A DNA stretch of 5,836 nucleotides, taken from NCBI GenBank assembly GCA_011390855.1, contig JAABRN010000049.1, positions 1-5,836 of the forward strand, written 5' to 3'. A program made the translations under genes and the position numbers. This document shows, one piece after another, positions 1-5,836 of this stretch (positions are counted from its first letter, which is position 1; the number at the start of each line of letters is the position of its first letter). Source of the DNA: Hydrogenophaga sp. (lineage in GTDB: Bacteria; Pseudomonadota; Gammaproteobacteria; Burkholderiales; Burkholderiaceae_C). The notes under the pieces are model-generated. The model made no database searches, was not told where the DNA came from, and saw only the letters and a program-made list of their open reading frames with translations.

Positions 1-1001
1 TTTTCGCCCTCGGTGGCCACTCGCTGATGGCGCTGCGGATGTTTGCCCGGATCCACCGCGAGTTCGACAAATCCCTGCCACTGGCCACACTGCTGCAGCA
101 TCCCACCATCCGGGGTCTGGCCAGCGTTCTGGTCCCACCGGTCGAGGTGAAAGCGGCCAACGCTCCTCCGATTCCGGGCAAAGGCAATGTCGTGACTCTC
201 GCGCGTGGTGGCAACGACACCCCGCTGTTTTGCATTCACGGCGGTGATGGCGGGGTCCTTTTCTACCGCAGTCTCGCGATGTTGATGCCGCCGGAACTTC
301 CGCTGCATGCCATCGAGTCGCTGGAACTCGGCAACAGTGGACCCATTGAATCTTCCAGCATCGAAGAAACGGCGGCAGGCTACGTCCGCAGCCTGCGAGC
401 CATACAGCCGCAAGGGCCTTACCGGATTGCCGGCTACTCATTTGGCGGAGTGGTGGCACACGAAATGGCCTTCCAGCTGACCAGGGACGGGCATGCAGTC
501 GAGTTCGTGGGTCTTTTCGACACCCACAACCCGGCGGCTCTGGAACGGACCTACTCCATGATGGAGCGGCTGCGTGTCTTTTGGATTCAGAACGCGGCCG
601 TGCCGGTGTGGCGCCGGCTGAAGCTGGTGCAGACCCGAATGAGCGAAGGGATCCGAACCAAACGCAGGGTGAAGGCGGAGACCCTGGCCGCGCAACGCTG
701 CGGTCCGGCAGAGGCCTACAGCGATCTGCGCCGTGTGCAGGTCCGCCAGGACAATTGGCGGGCCATGCAGGCCTATCGCCCCCAGGCTTCCCAGGGACGC
801 ATCACTCTTTTCAGGACCTCGAAGGTCAATGACAAGGTCGAGCGTCCAGCCGACTATGGTTGGGCCGCCCTTGCAGGTGGCGGGTTGGAAATTGTCTTGG
901 TCCCCGGAGAGCATCTGACTCTTTTTGCGCCAGAGAACATCGCCACCCTGGCCCAGGCGCTGACGGACTCCCTCCGTCAATCCGAGCGCTTGCTTCGCTG
1001 A
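1..1001 (+). CDS. C-terminal end of NRPS or PKS/NRPS megasynthase: carrier domain end plus thioesterase (5' partial)
   Basis: The reading frame is open from base 3 to the TGA at 999-1001, so this is the 3' end of a larger gene starting outside the window. The first visible residues, FALGGHSL, are the phosphopantetheine attachment motif of a peptidyl/acyl carrier domain, with the modified Ser at 21-23. Carrier helices continue to about base 140 (LLQHPTIRGLA). After a Pro/Ala-rich linker comes a full type I thioesterase (alpha/beta hydrolase). It has LFCIHGGDGG near the oxyanion hole, the nucleophile elbow GYSFGG with catalytic Ser at 438-440, the likely Asp in LFDTHNP at 519-521, and the His in PGEHLTLF at 912-914. 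All three catalytic residues are present, so the domain should be active. Known role of the family: releasing the finished chain from the last carrier by hydrolysis or cyclisation. A very basic segment at about 590-690 lies where the lid normally sits. The product is unknown, and NRPS versus PKS cannot be decided from this fragment. An internal ATG at 27 is not a real start. Confidence 0.92.
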   Translation, partial: FALGGHSLMALRMFARIHREFDKSLPLATLLQHPTIRGLASVLVPPVEVKAANAPPIPGKGNVVTLARGGNDTPLFCIHGGDGGVLFYRSLAMLMPPELPLHAIESLELGNSGPIESSSIEETAAGYVRSLRAIQPQGPYRIAGYSFGGVVAHEMAFQLTRDGHAVEFVGLFDTHNPAALERTYSMMERLRVFWIQNAAVPVWRRLKLVQTRMSEGIRTKRRVKAETLAAQRCGPAEAYSDLRRVQVRQDNWRAMQAYRPQASQGRITLFRTSKVNDKVERPADYGWAALAGGGLEIVLVPGEHLTLFAPENIATLAQALTDSLRQSERLLR

Positions 1002-1014
1002 TGTGAATCCCCCC

Positions 1015-1034
1015 GGCCGCTATGCGCGGCCTTT
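1015..1034 (+). terminator. GC hairpin between convergent genes, possible terminator
   Basis: GGCCGC (1015-1020) and GCGGCC (1026-1031) form a perfect 6-bp stem around the loop TATGC, followed by TTT and the moderately T-containing TTTCGTCT. It starts 13 bases after the thioesterase stop, the expected place for an intrinsic terminator of the plus-strand gene. The T tract is short, so termination may be weak. On the minus strand the hairpin is followed by G-rich sequence, not T, so it does not look like a good terminator for the photolyase operon. Confidence 0.45.
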
Positions 1035-1059
1035 CGTCTGGCTGAGGCTTCCCTGGCAG

Positions 1060-2613
1060 TTACTGCTGGGCAACCCGGTGTGCTTCCGCCTGCGAAGCAA
1101 TCGCCTGCCGCGCGTTCGTATCCAGACGGGCCAGGTTTTTCATCTGCATGGCCATGCGCGGGTTCTTGCGCAGCAGATCCTCATGCCGCCCAAGAAAATC
1201 CCAGTACAGCGTCGTGAAGGGGCATGCGCCTGAACCTGTGGACTGAGCGGGGTCGTACCGGCAGCCCTTGCAATGGTTGCTCATGCGCTGGATGTATTTG
1301 CCCGTGGCCACGTAAGGCTTGCTGGCCATCAGACCGCCGTCGCCGAACTGGCTCATGCCCAGGGTGTTGGGCAGCTCCACCCATTCCACTGCGTCCACGT
1401 ACACGCTCAGGTACCACTGGTGCACCGCTTGTGGCTTCACACCCAGCAACAGGGCGTAGAGGCCGGTGACCATGAGCCGCTGGATGTGGTGGGCGTAGCC
1501 GTGCTCCAGCGTCTGGCCGATGGCGTCTTTCAGGCAGGCCATGTCGGTTTCGCCGGTCCAGTACCAGGCAGGCAATTCGGCTGTGGCGTTCAGCGCATTG
1601 CGCTCGAGGTAGTCGGGCATCTGCGTCCAGTAGATGCCGCGCACGTACTCGCGCCAGCCCAGGATCTGCCGGATGAAGCCCTCCACGGCGGCCAGAGGGG
1701 CGTGGCCGCTCTTGTGGGCACTTTCAGCGGCAGCCACCACCTCGCGCGGATTCAACAGCTTGAGGTTGAGCGCGCTGCTGAGGTGTGAGTGGTACAGCCA
1801 GGCTTCGCCCGACCACATGGCATCTTCGAACTGTCCAAACAGTGGCAGGCGTTCATGGACAAAGGTTTCCAGGGCCTGCAGGGCTTGTGCGCGGGTCACT
1901 GGCCAGCCGAACTGCTGCAGGCTGCCCGGGTGTTTGCCAAAGCGCGAACGCACGTCATCAATGACCGCCCGGGTGATGGCATCGGGATCAAACCGCGACG
2001 GCGGTGGCACGTTCTGCGGGCCGGTTTTGCCGAAAGACTCACGGTTGTCGGCATCGAAGTTCCACTGCCCACCAACGGGCTGCTTGCCATCCATCAGGAT
2101 GCCGTGCTTGTGCCGCAGTTCGCGGTACCAGTACTCAAGCCGCAATTGCTTGCGGCCCTTGGCATGGGCTGCAAATTCGCGCACCGTGCTGAAAAAATGG
2201 GTGTCGTCGCGCAGGTCCAGCGGCAGCTGGTGTCGTTCGGCGGTGTCACGCAGGGCCTGCAGCACGCGCCAGTCGCCGGGCGCGGTGAGCACGAGACCTT
2301 TTGGCTTGAGTGTTTCGATGGCTCGGCTCAGTTCGCTGGCGAGGGTACCGGTGTTGTCCTCAGCACCCAGCTGGATGTAGCGAACCGGCAGGCCTTGCGT
2401 ACGCAGATGCTCAGCGAAGTGGCGCATGGCGCTCAGGAACACCGCGATGCGCTGCTGGGCCGACCAGACGTGCTCGGACTCCTCAGCCACCTCGGCCATC
2501 CACACCACGTCCTGCTTGGGATCAAAGTCTTGCAGCGCACTGGAAGTCTCATCGAGCTGATCGCCCAGCACGATGATCAGATTTCGCACAGAAGCGGGCA
2601 GGGGCTCGTTCAC
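1060..2613 (-). CDS. FeS-BCP-type (6-4) photolyase / cryptochrome-related protein
   Basis: Flavin photolyase of the iron-sulfur bacterial cryptochrome/photolyase class (deoxyribodipyrimidine photolyase-related family), whose studied members repair (6-4) DNA photoproducts with light. With a GTG start at 2613 it has 517 residues, normal for the family. The N-terminal antenna domain opens with LIIVLGDQL (residues 12-20). The FAD-binding helical domain carries IRQILGWREYVRG (about 314-326) and WVELPNTLGMSQFGDGG. Four cysteines, C360, C448, C451 and C464, match the [4Fe-4S] ligands I recall for Agrobacterium PhrB (350, 438, 441, 454) at a constant +10. W352, W400, Y401, Y440 and the H375-H376 pair also fall at +10 from recalled PhrB electron-transfer and lesion-site residues. 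The GTG is chosen because GGGGAG lies 8 bases upstream and the codon overlaps the preceding stop as GTGA. An ATG at 2661 would add 16 residues before the conserved domain and overlap the upstream gene by about 50 bases. Third gene of the operon. An FAD and lumazine antenna is family knowledge, not visible here. Confidence 0.93.
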   Translation of the reverse strand: MNEPLPASVRNLIIVLGDQLDETSSALQDFDPKQDVVWMAEVAEESEHVWSAQQRIAVFLSAMRHFAEHLRTQGLPVRYIQLGAEDNTGTLASELSRAIETLKPKGLVLTAPGDWRVLQALRDTAERHQLPLDLRDDTHFFSTVREFAAHAKGRKQLRLEYWYRELRHKHGILMDGKQPVGGQWNFDADNRESFGKTGPQNVPPPSRFDPDAITRAVIDDVRSRFGKHPGSLQQFGWPVTRAQALQALETFVHERLPLFGQFEDAMWSGEAWLYHSHLSSALNLKLLNPREVVAAAESAHKSGHAPLAAVEGFIRQILGWREYVRGIYWTQMPDYLERNALNATAELPAWYWTGETDMACLKDAIGQTLEHGYAHHIQRLMVTGLYALLLGVKPQAVHQWYLSVYVDAVEWVELPNTLGMSQFGDGGLMASKPYVATGKYIQRMSNHCKGCRYDPAQSTGSGACPFTTLYWDFLGRHEDLLRKNPRMAMQMKNLARLDTNARQAIASQAEAHRVAQQ

Positions 2614-2780
2614 TTGCGGTTCTCCCCAGTTGATTTTTGGGCGCGGCAGGCGGTCGAGCAATACAACACCGCCTCCCAGTTCTTCGCCCAGGCCTTGCGC
2701 CAGGTCATGGGTCGCCCGCAGACCGCGCAGGGTTTGCTGGGCAGAGACTGCTTGTTGCCCTTGAAGCCGTTGTTCTTCAT
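2610..2780 (-). CDS. DUF2256 family small zinc-finger-like protein
   Basis: A 56-residue basic protein recognisable as DUF2256. It has the sequence LPSKPCAVCGRPMTWRKAW, then a conserved WAKNWEAVLYCSTACRAQ stretch. Cysteines C18, C21, C41 and C45 (CX2C, 19 residues, CX3C) look like a small treble-clef or zinc-ribbon metal site; metal binding is inferred. The frame is open further upstream (to 2894), but those residues lie inside the radical SAM gene and lack family character. The ATG at 2780 gives the usual family length and overlaps the upstream stop by four bases (ATGA). Its own stop overlaps the photolyase GTG by four bases (GTGA). No strong ribosome binding site precedes the ATG, so translation probably depends on ribosomes finishing the radical SAM gene. 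The molecular function of DUF2256 is unknown to me; family members are frequently encoded next to cryptochrome/photolyase genes, as here. Confidence 0.9.
   Translation of the reverse strand: MKNNGFKGNKQSLPSKPCAVCGRPMTWRKAWAKNWEAVLYCSTACRAQKSTGENRK
2622..2627 (-). promoter_or_regulatory. Shine-Dalgarno sequence deciding the photolyase start
   Basis: On the minus strand GGGGAG lies 8 bases before the GTG at 2613-2611, inside the last codons of the DUF2256 gene. It is the clearest ribosome binding site in the operon. It supports the GTG start over the ATG at 2661 and, with the GTGA overlap, suggests translational coupling. Confidence 0.7.
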
Positions 2781-4702
2781 GCAGGCGTGGCAGGACGGCT
2801 CAGCGCCTTGGCGATGCGGCCGCGCTTGACGGTCGCGCGCGGAACCTGCTGGGGCAGGTGTTCGAACCAGCGACGCACATCGTCCTCCACGCACAAACCG
2901 TGCATGTAGTTGTAAATGGCCTTGCGCAGTCCAATGCCGAGCGCGTCGTGGTCCGTGCCGGTGGGGTCGATGAAACCGATGTCGTTCTTCGCAAAGCTGA
3001 CGGGTGGCAGCGGGATGAGTTCGATGCCGTATTCGGCCGGGTTCATGCCGACCGGGGAATGCACGGTGCAGCTGAAGCGGTGAAAGAAGCCACTCTGGAT
3101 ACAGCCGTTCTCGAACAGTTGGCGCACGTATTCCAGCGCATCCACGGTGTCTTGCAGCGTTTGGGTGGGAAAGCCATACATCAGGTAGGCATGCACCAGG
3201 ATGCCGGCATCGCTGAAACCCTTGGTCACGCGCGCCACCTGTTCCACCGACACGCCCTTTTTCATCAACGTCAGCAGCCGGTCACTGGCCACTTCCAGGC
3301 CGCCGCTCATGGCGATGCAGCCGCTCTGCGCAAGCAACTCCGCCAGTTCGGGCGTGAAGGTTTTTTCGAAACGGATGTTGCCCCACCAGGAGATGTTGAG
3401 CTGGCGGCGGATCAGTTCTTCGGCCAAAGCTTTGAGGGCCTTGGGTGGTGCGGCTTCGTCCACGAAGTGGAAACCGGTCTGGCCAGTTTCATTCACGATG
3501 GCCTCGATGCGGTCGGCCAGCGTGGTGGCGGTGGCGGTCTCATAGCGGCCGATGTAGTCCAGGCTCACGTCGCAGAAACTGCACTTTTTCCAGTAGCAGC
3601 CGTGGGCCACGGTGAGCTTGTTCCAGCGACCGTCACTCCACAGCCGGTGCATGGGATTGAGCATGTCCAGCAGGCTCAGGTACCGGTCCAGCGGAAGCCC
3701 GTCCCAGGTGGGTGTGCCCACGTCTTCAAAGGGAATGTCGGGTTCGACCAGGTTGATGTACTGCACCCTGCCTTCGTCGTTGCGCACAAAAGTGCGCACC
3801 AGACGCTGCCTCGAGCGCTGCCCGCGCAGGTGTTCCATCAGCGCCACCACCGGACGCTCGCCGGCATCGAGGGTCACGTAGTCCACATAGTCGAACAGGC
3901 GGGGGTCGCTCAGCTCGCGCAGTTCTGTGTTCACGAAGCCACCCCCCAGCGCGATATTGACCATGGGGTTGTGCGCCTTGATGGTTTGCGCAATGCGCAA
4001 CGCGGCGTACACCGATCCCGGGAACGGTACCGACAGCAACACCAGCGCAGGCCGGTGTTGTTCCAGCGCGGCCAGTGTCAGGTCCTGCAGCAGGCGGTCC
4101 ACCAATGTGGGGGGCGCCGCAAGCGCATGGGCCAGCGGGTCGAAGGTGGGCTGGCTGCTGGCCAGAGACTCGGCGTAGCGCACAAACTCGAAGCGCTCGT
4201 CCACTGCATCGCGCAGCACATCGGCCAGATCGTTGAGGAACAGGGTGCAGAGGTGGCGCGCCTTGTCCTGCACGCCCAGCGCACCAAAGGCCCAGGCCAG
4301 CGGGTCGCCGCTGCCGTCGTCTTCATAGGCGTCCAGCGCGGCAAAGCGCGGGCCTTCAGGCAGCAGGCCGCGCGCGGCGATGCGGTGCGCCAGGGTAGAG
4401 TCGCGGCCCTGTAGAAAACGGATCACCGGCCCGATGGTGGCCCGGTAGGTTTCGAACTGATCCATGAAGGCATGTACGCTGCCAGTGCGGTCTCGCTCGG
4501 GCAGTGCCAGCGCCTGCCCGCGCACCGCTTCCAGGCCCGCAGGCGTGAACAGCTTGAGCACCAGCGCCAACGCCAGATCCGCCTGCACCGCATCCACGCC
4601 ACGCGAACGCAGGAAACCCGTGAGGTAGGCGGTGGACGGGTAGGGCGTGTTGAGCTGCGTCATCGGCGGGATGAGGCTCAGCACGCGAAATTCGGAAGTC
4701 AT
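2777..4702 (-). CDS. B12-binding-type radical SAM protein, function unknown
   Basis: A 641-residue protein, first gene of the operon. The N terminus (RVLSLIPP, NTPYPSTAYLTGFLRSRG, residues 6-35) resembles the first strand and helix of the cobalamin-binding Rossmann domain of B12-dependent radical SAM enzymes. The rest of that domain appears at about 218-292: LVLLSVPFPGS, then IALGGGFVNTE, then DYVTLDAGERPVVAL. The stretch between (about 50-215) is a long helical insertion. The radical SAM core starts at about 362, with cluster cysteines C369, C374 and C377 in GCYWKKCSFCD. This spacing is CX4CX2C, not the canonical CX3CX2C. Further core signs are FHFVDEAAPP (411-420), ISWWGNIRFEK, SGGLEVASDRLL (466-477) and HAYLMYGFPTQT. 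The ATG at 4702 is chosen because it precedes the conserved first strand; no strong Shine-Dalgarno sequence is visible. The stop overlaps the next gene as ATGA. Known of the superfamily: cleavage of S-adenosylmethionine to a radical, often for methylation or rearrangement. The substrate here is unknown; coupling to a photolyase is the only clue. Confidence 0.9.
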   Translation of the reverse strand: MTSEFRVLSLIPPMTQLNTPYPSTAYLTGFLRSRGVDAVQADLALALVLKLFTPAGLEAVRGQALALPERDRTGSVHAFMDQFETYRATIGPVIRFLQGRDSTLAHRIAARGLLPEGPRFAALDAYEDDGSGDPLAWAFGALGVQDKARHLCTLFLNDLADVLRDAVDERFEFVRYAESLASSQPTFDPLAHALAAPPTLVDRLLQDLTLAALEQHRPALVLLSVPFPGSVYAALRIAQTIKAHNPMVNIALGGGFVNTELRELSDPRLFDYVDYVTLDAGERPVVALMEHLRGQRSRQRLVRTFVRNDEGRVQYINLVEPDIPFEDVGTPTWDGLPLDRYLSLLDMLNPMHRLWSDGRWNKLTVAHGCYWKKCSFCDVSLDYIGRYETATATTLADRIEAIVNETGQTGFHFVDEAAPPKALKALAEELIRRQLNISWWGNIRFEKTFTPELAELLAQSGCIAMSGGLEVASDRLLTLMKKGVSVEQVARVTKGFSDAGILVHAYLMYGFPTQTLQDTVDALEYVRQLFENGCIQSGFFHRFSCTVHSPVGMNPAEYGIELIPLPPVSFAKNDIGFIDPTGTDHDALGIGLRKAIYNYMHGLCVEDDVRRWFEHLPQQVPRATVKRGRIAKALSRPATPA

Positions 4703-4814
4703 GGTGCGTTGAGATGGGGCGAAGCAACGAGCTTAGCCCAAGAAGCAGGGCAAGGCTCGATCACCAAGCAGTGCCCCGCCAACACACTGCCGGTTAGCGT
4801 GCCCCCATTCCAGA

Positions 4815-4882
4815 GGTGCCGTGGAACCGGCTTCGCCGGGCCAGTGGCACCGCCCCCTTTCAGGGGGGTGACGCCGAAGGCG
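4815..4882. repeat. Composite GC hairpin cluster, probable Comamonadaceae-type intergenic element
   Basis: Three adjacent stem-loops. The first is nested: GGTGCC (4815-4820) with GGCACC (4846-4851), TGG (4822-4824) with CCA (4841-4843), and an inner CCGGC-TTC-GCCGG (4827-4839). The second is CCCCCT-TTC-AGGGGG (4853-4867). The third is CGCC-GAA-GGCG (4872-4882). All pairings were checked base by base. The cluster ends 13 bases beyond the serine dehydratase stop and so lies in its 3' untranslated region. It could stop or stabilise that transcript, although no T tract follows on the minus strand. From memory it resembles elements scattered between genes in Comamonadaceae. Only one copy is in this window, so its repeat nature is inferred. 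Confidence 0.6.
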
Positions 4883-4895
4883 GCGCGGGGGGTAG

Positions 4896-5836
4896 TCAAC
4901 ACTCCACGATATTCACCGCCAAGCCACCCCGCGATGTCTCCTTGTATTTGGTCTTCATGTCGGCGCCGGTCTCGCGCATGGTCTTGATGACTTTGTCCAG
5001 GCTCACAAAATGCGTGCCGTCGCCGCGCAGCGCCATGCGTGCGGCGTTGATGGCCTTGACCGACGCAATCGCGTTGCGCTCGATGCACGGAATCTGCACC
5101 AGGCCACCCACCGGGTCGCACGTCAGGCCCAGGTGGTGTTCCATGCCGATCTCGGCGGCGTTCTCGACCTGTTCGGGCGTACCGCCCATCACCGCGCACA
5201 AGGCGGCAGCCGCCATGGAGCAGGCCACGCCCACTTCGCCCTGGCAGCCCACCTCGGCACCGCTGATGCTGGCGTTTTCCTTGTAGAGAATGCCGATGGC
5301 CGCCGCGGTGAGCAGGAAGTCGACCACGCCATCGTCGGTGGCGCCGGGCACAAAACGCCGGTAGTAGTGCAGCACGGCGGGCACGATACCGGCCGCTCCA
5401 TTGGTGGGCGCGGTGACCACACGGCCGCCGGCGGCGTTTTCTTCGTTCACCGCCAGGGCATAGAGGTTCACCCAGTCGAGCACGGCCAGCGGGTCGGTGA
5501 GGGCTTTTTCCGGGTGGGCCGTCAGGTCGTGGTGCAACTGGTGGGCCCGGCGCTTGACCTTGAAGCCGCCCGGCAACACGCCATCGGTCTGACATCCACG
5601 AACCACGCAAGCCTGCATGACCTCCCAGATACGCAGCAGGTTTTGGCGCACGTCGCTGTCGCTGCGCCAGTGGCGCTCGTTGGCCAGCATCACACCCGCG
5701 ATGGACAGGCCATGTTCCTGGCATCGCTTCAGCAGCTCGTCGCCGGAGCGGAAGGAAATGGGCAGCTCGGTGGTGTCGGGCGCGATGGCCTTTTGGCGGC
5801 TGCCGTCTGCGGCCACCTCTTCACTGACCACGAAAC
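4896..5836 (-). CDS. sdaA: L-serine dehydratase (L-serine ammonia-lyase), iron-sulfur type, N terminus outside the window
   Basis: Deaminates L-serine to pyruvate and ammonia in the cytoplasm using a [4Fe-4S] cluster as Lewis acid, not pyridoxal phosphate. About 313 C-terminal residues are visible of a family total near 460. The frame is open to the window edge, and the GTG at 5831 is an internal Val (GFVVSEE), not a start. Recognisable stretches include [49 protein letters not shown] and [17 protein letters not shown] followed by [23 protein letters not shown]. Counting from the GTG, cysteines 196, 238 and 249 (spacing 42 and 11) match the three cluster ligands recalled for the Legionella enzyme (343, 385, 396). 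The protein ends NIVEC; in the Legionella structure the C-terminal Cys folds into the active site as fourth ligand, and it is kept here. This is the single-chain (type 2) form with alpha and beta parts fused. It has the same orientation as the radical SAM operon but is separated by 193 bases with hairpins, so it is probably a separate unit. Confidence 0.97.
   Translation of the reverse strand, partial: FVVSEEVAADGSRQKAIAPDTTELPISFRSGDELLKRCQEHGLSIAGVMLANERHWRSDSDVRQNLLRIWEVMQACVVRGCQTDGVLPGGFKVKRRAHQLHHDLTAHPEKALTDPLAVLDWVNLYALAVNEENAAGGRVVTAPTNGAAGIVPAVLHYYRRFVPGATDDGVVDFLLTAAAIGILYKENASISGAEVGCQGEVGVACSMAAAALCAVMGGTPEQVENAAEIGMEHHLGLTCDPVGGLVQIPCIERNAIASVKAINAARMALRGDGTHFVSLDKVIKTMRETGADMKTKYKETSRGGLAVNIVEC

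Noticed and set aside
1015..1034. The convergent-gap hairpin as a bidirectional terminator
   Set aside because: Only the plus-strand side has a T run; on the minus strand the stem is followed by a G run.
1789..2829. 346-codon open frame on the plus strand opposite the photolyase and DUF2256 genes
   Set aside because: Same codon-bias shadow effect. The opposite strand carries conserved photolyase and DUF2256 motifs, and this frame carries none.
2781..2894. Longer DUF2256 protein of 94 residues starting at 2894
   Set aside because: The extra 38 residues lie inside the radical SAM coding region and are Arg/Ala/Pro-rich without family similarity; the ATGA overlap at 2777-2780 fits better.
2858..4414. 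518-codon open frame on the plus strand opposite the radical SAM gene
   Set aside because: Antisense shadow in GC-rich DNA: it is rich in His, Gln, Val and Ala, has no recognisable domain, and lies fully opposite a gene with clear family motifs.
4703..4800. Promoter for the radical SAM operon, including a sigma-54-like GG...GC pattern on the minus strand
   Set aside because: No convincing -35/-10 pair was found. The GG to GC spacing of the sigma-54-like site is 9 bases where 10 are required. A promoter probably lies here but cannot be placed.
4472..4987. 171-codon plus-strand frame crossing the spacer before the radical SAM gene
   Set aside because: It overlaps two real genes on the other strand, has no recognisable domain and includes the non-coding hairpin element.
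4699..5724. 341-codon minus-strand frame overlapping sdaA in another frame
   Set aside because: Arg/Gly/Pro-rich low-complexity translation running through the hairpin cluster; the SdaA frame is unambiguous.

Overview
The window looks like chromosomal DNA from a GC-rich betaproteobacterium, most likely of the Comamonadaceae (Acidovorax/Hydrogenophaga type). That placement is an inference. It rests on the high GC content with strong GC-ending codon bias, the protein families present, and a composite GC-rich hairpin element after the serine dehydratase gene that resembles intergenic elements I remember from that family. No rRNA, tRNA, insertion sequence or CRISPR array was seen.

Layout. (1) Positions 1-1001 (+) hold the 3' end of a modular biosynthetic gene (NRPS or PKS/NRPS). 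It has the end of a phosphopantetheine carrier domain and a complete C-terminal type I thioesterase that releases the product. (2) Positions 1002-1059 are a short convergent gap with a small GC hairpin. (3) Positions 1060-4702 (-) hold a tightly packed three-gene operon, read right to left. It encodes a large B12-binding-type radical SAM protein, a 56-residue DUF2256 zinc-finger-like protein and an FeS-BCP-class (6-4) photolyase/cryptochrome. The gene junctions are 4-base stop/start overlaps (ATGA at 2777-2780, GTGA at 2610-2613), so the three proteins are probably translationally coupled. (4) Positions 4703-4895 are a 193-base spacer whose distal part is a cluster of nested GC hairpins. (5) Positions 4896-5836 (-) hold the C-terminal two thirds of an iron-sulfur L-serine dehydratase (SdaA) that runs off the right edge.

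How the genes may work together. The photolyase retains all four [4Fe-4S] cysteines and the electron-transfer and lesion-site residues I recall from Agrobacterium PhrB, at constant offset, so a light-driven DNA repair role is well supported. DUF2256 proteins are commonly found beside this photolyase class. The unexplained partner is the radical SAM protein. Its cluster motif has an unusual CX4CX2C spacing and a long helical insertion splits its putative cobalamin-binding domain. Coupling to the photolyase suggests a shared process, but its substrate cannot be read from sequence. The assembly-line gene on the left and the serine dehydratase on the right look like unrelated neighbours.
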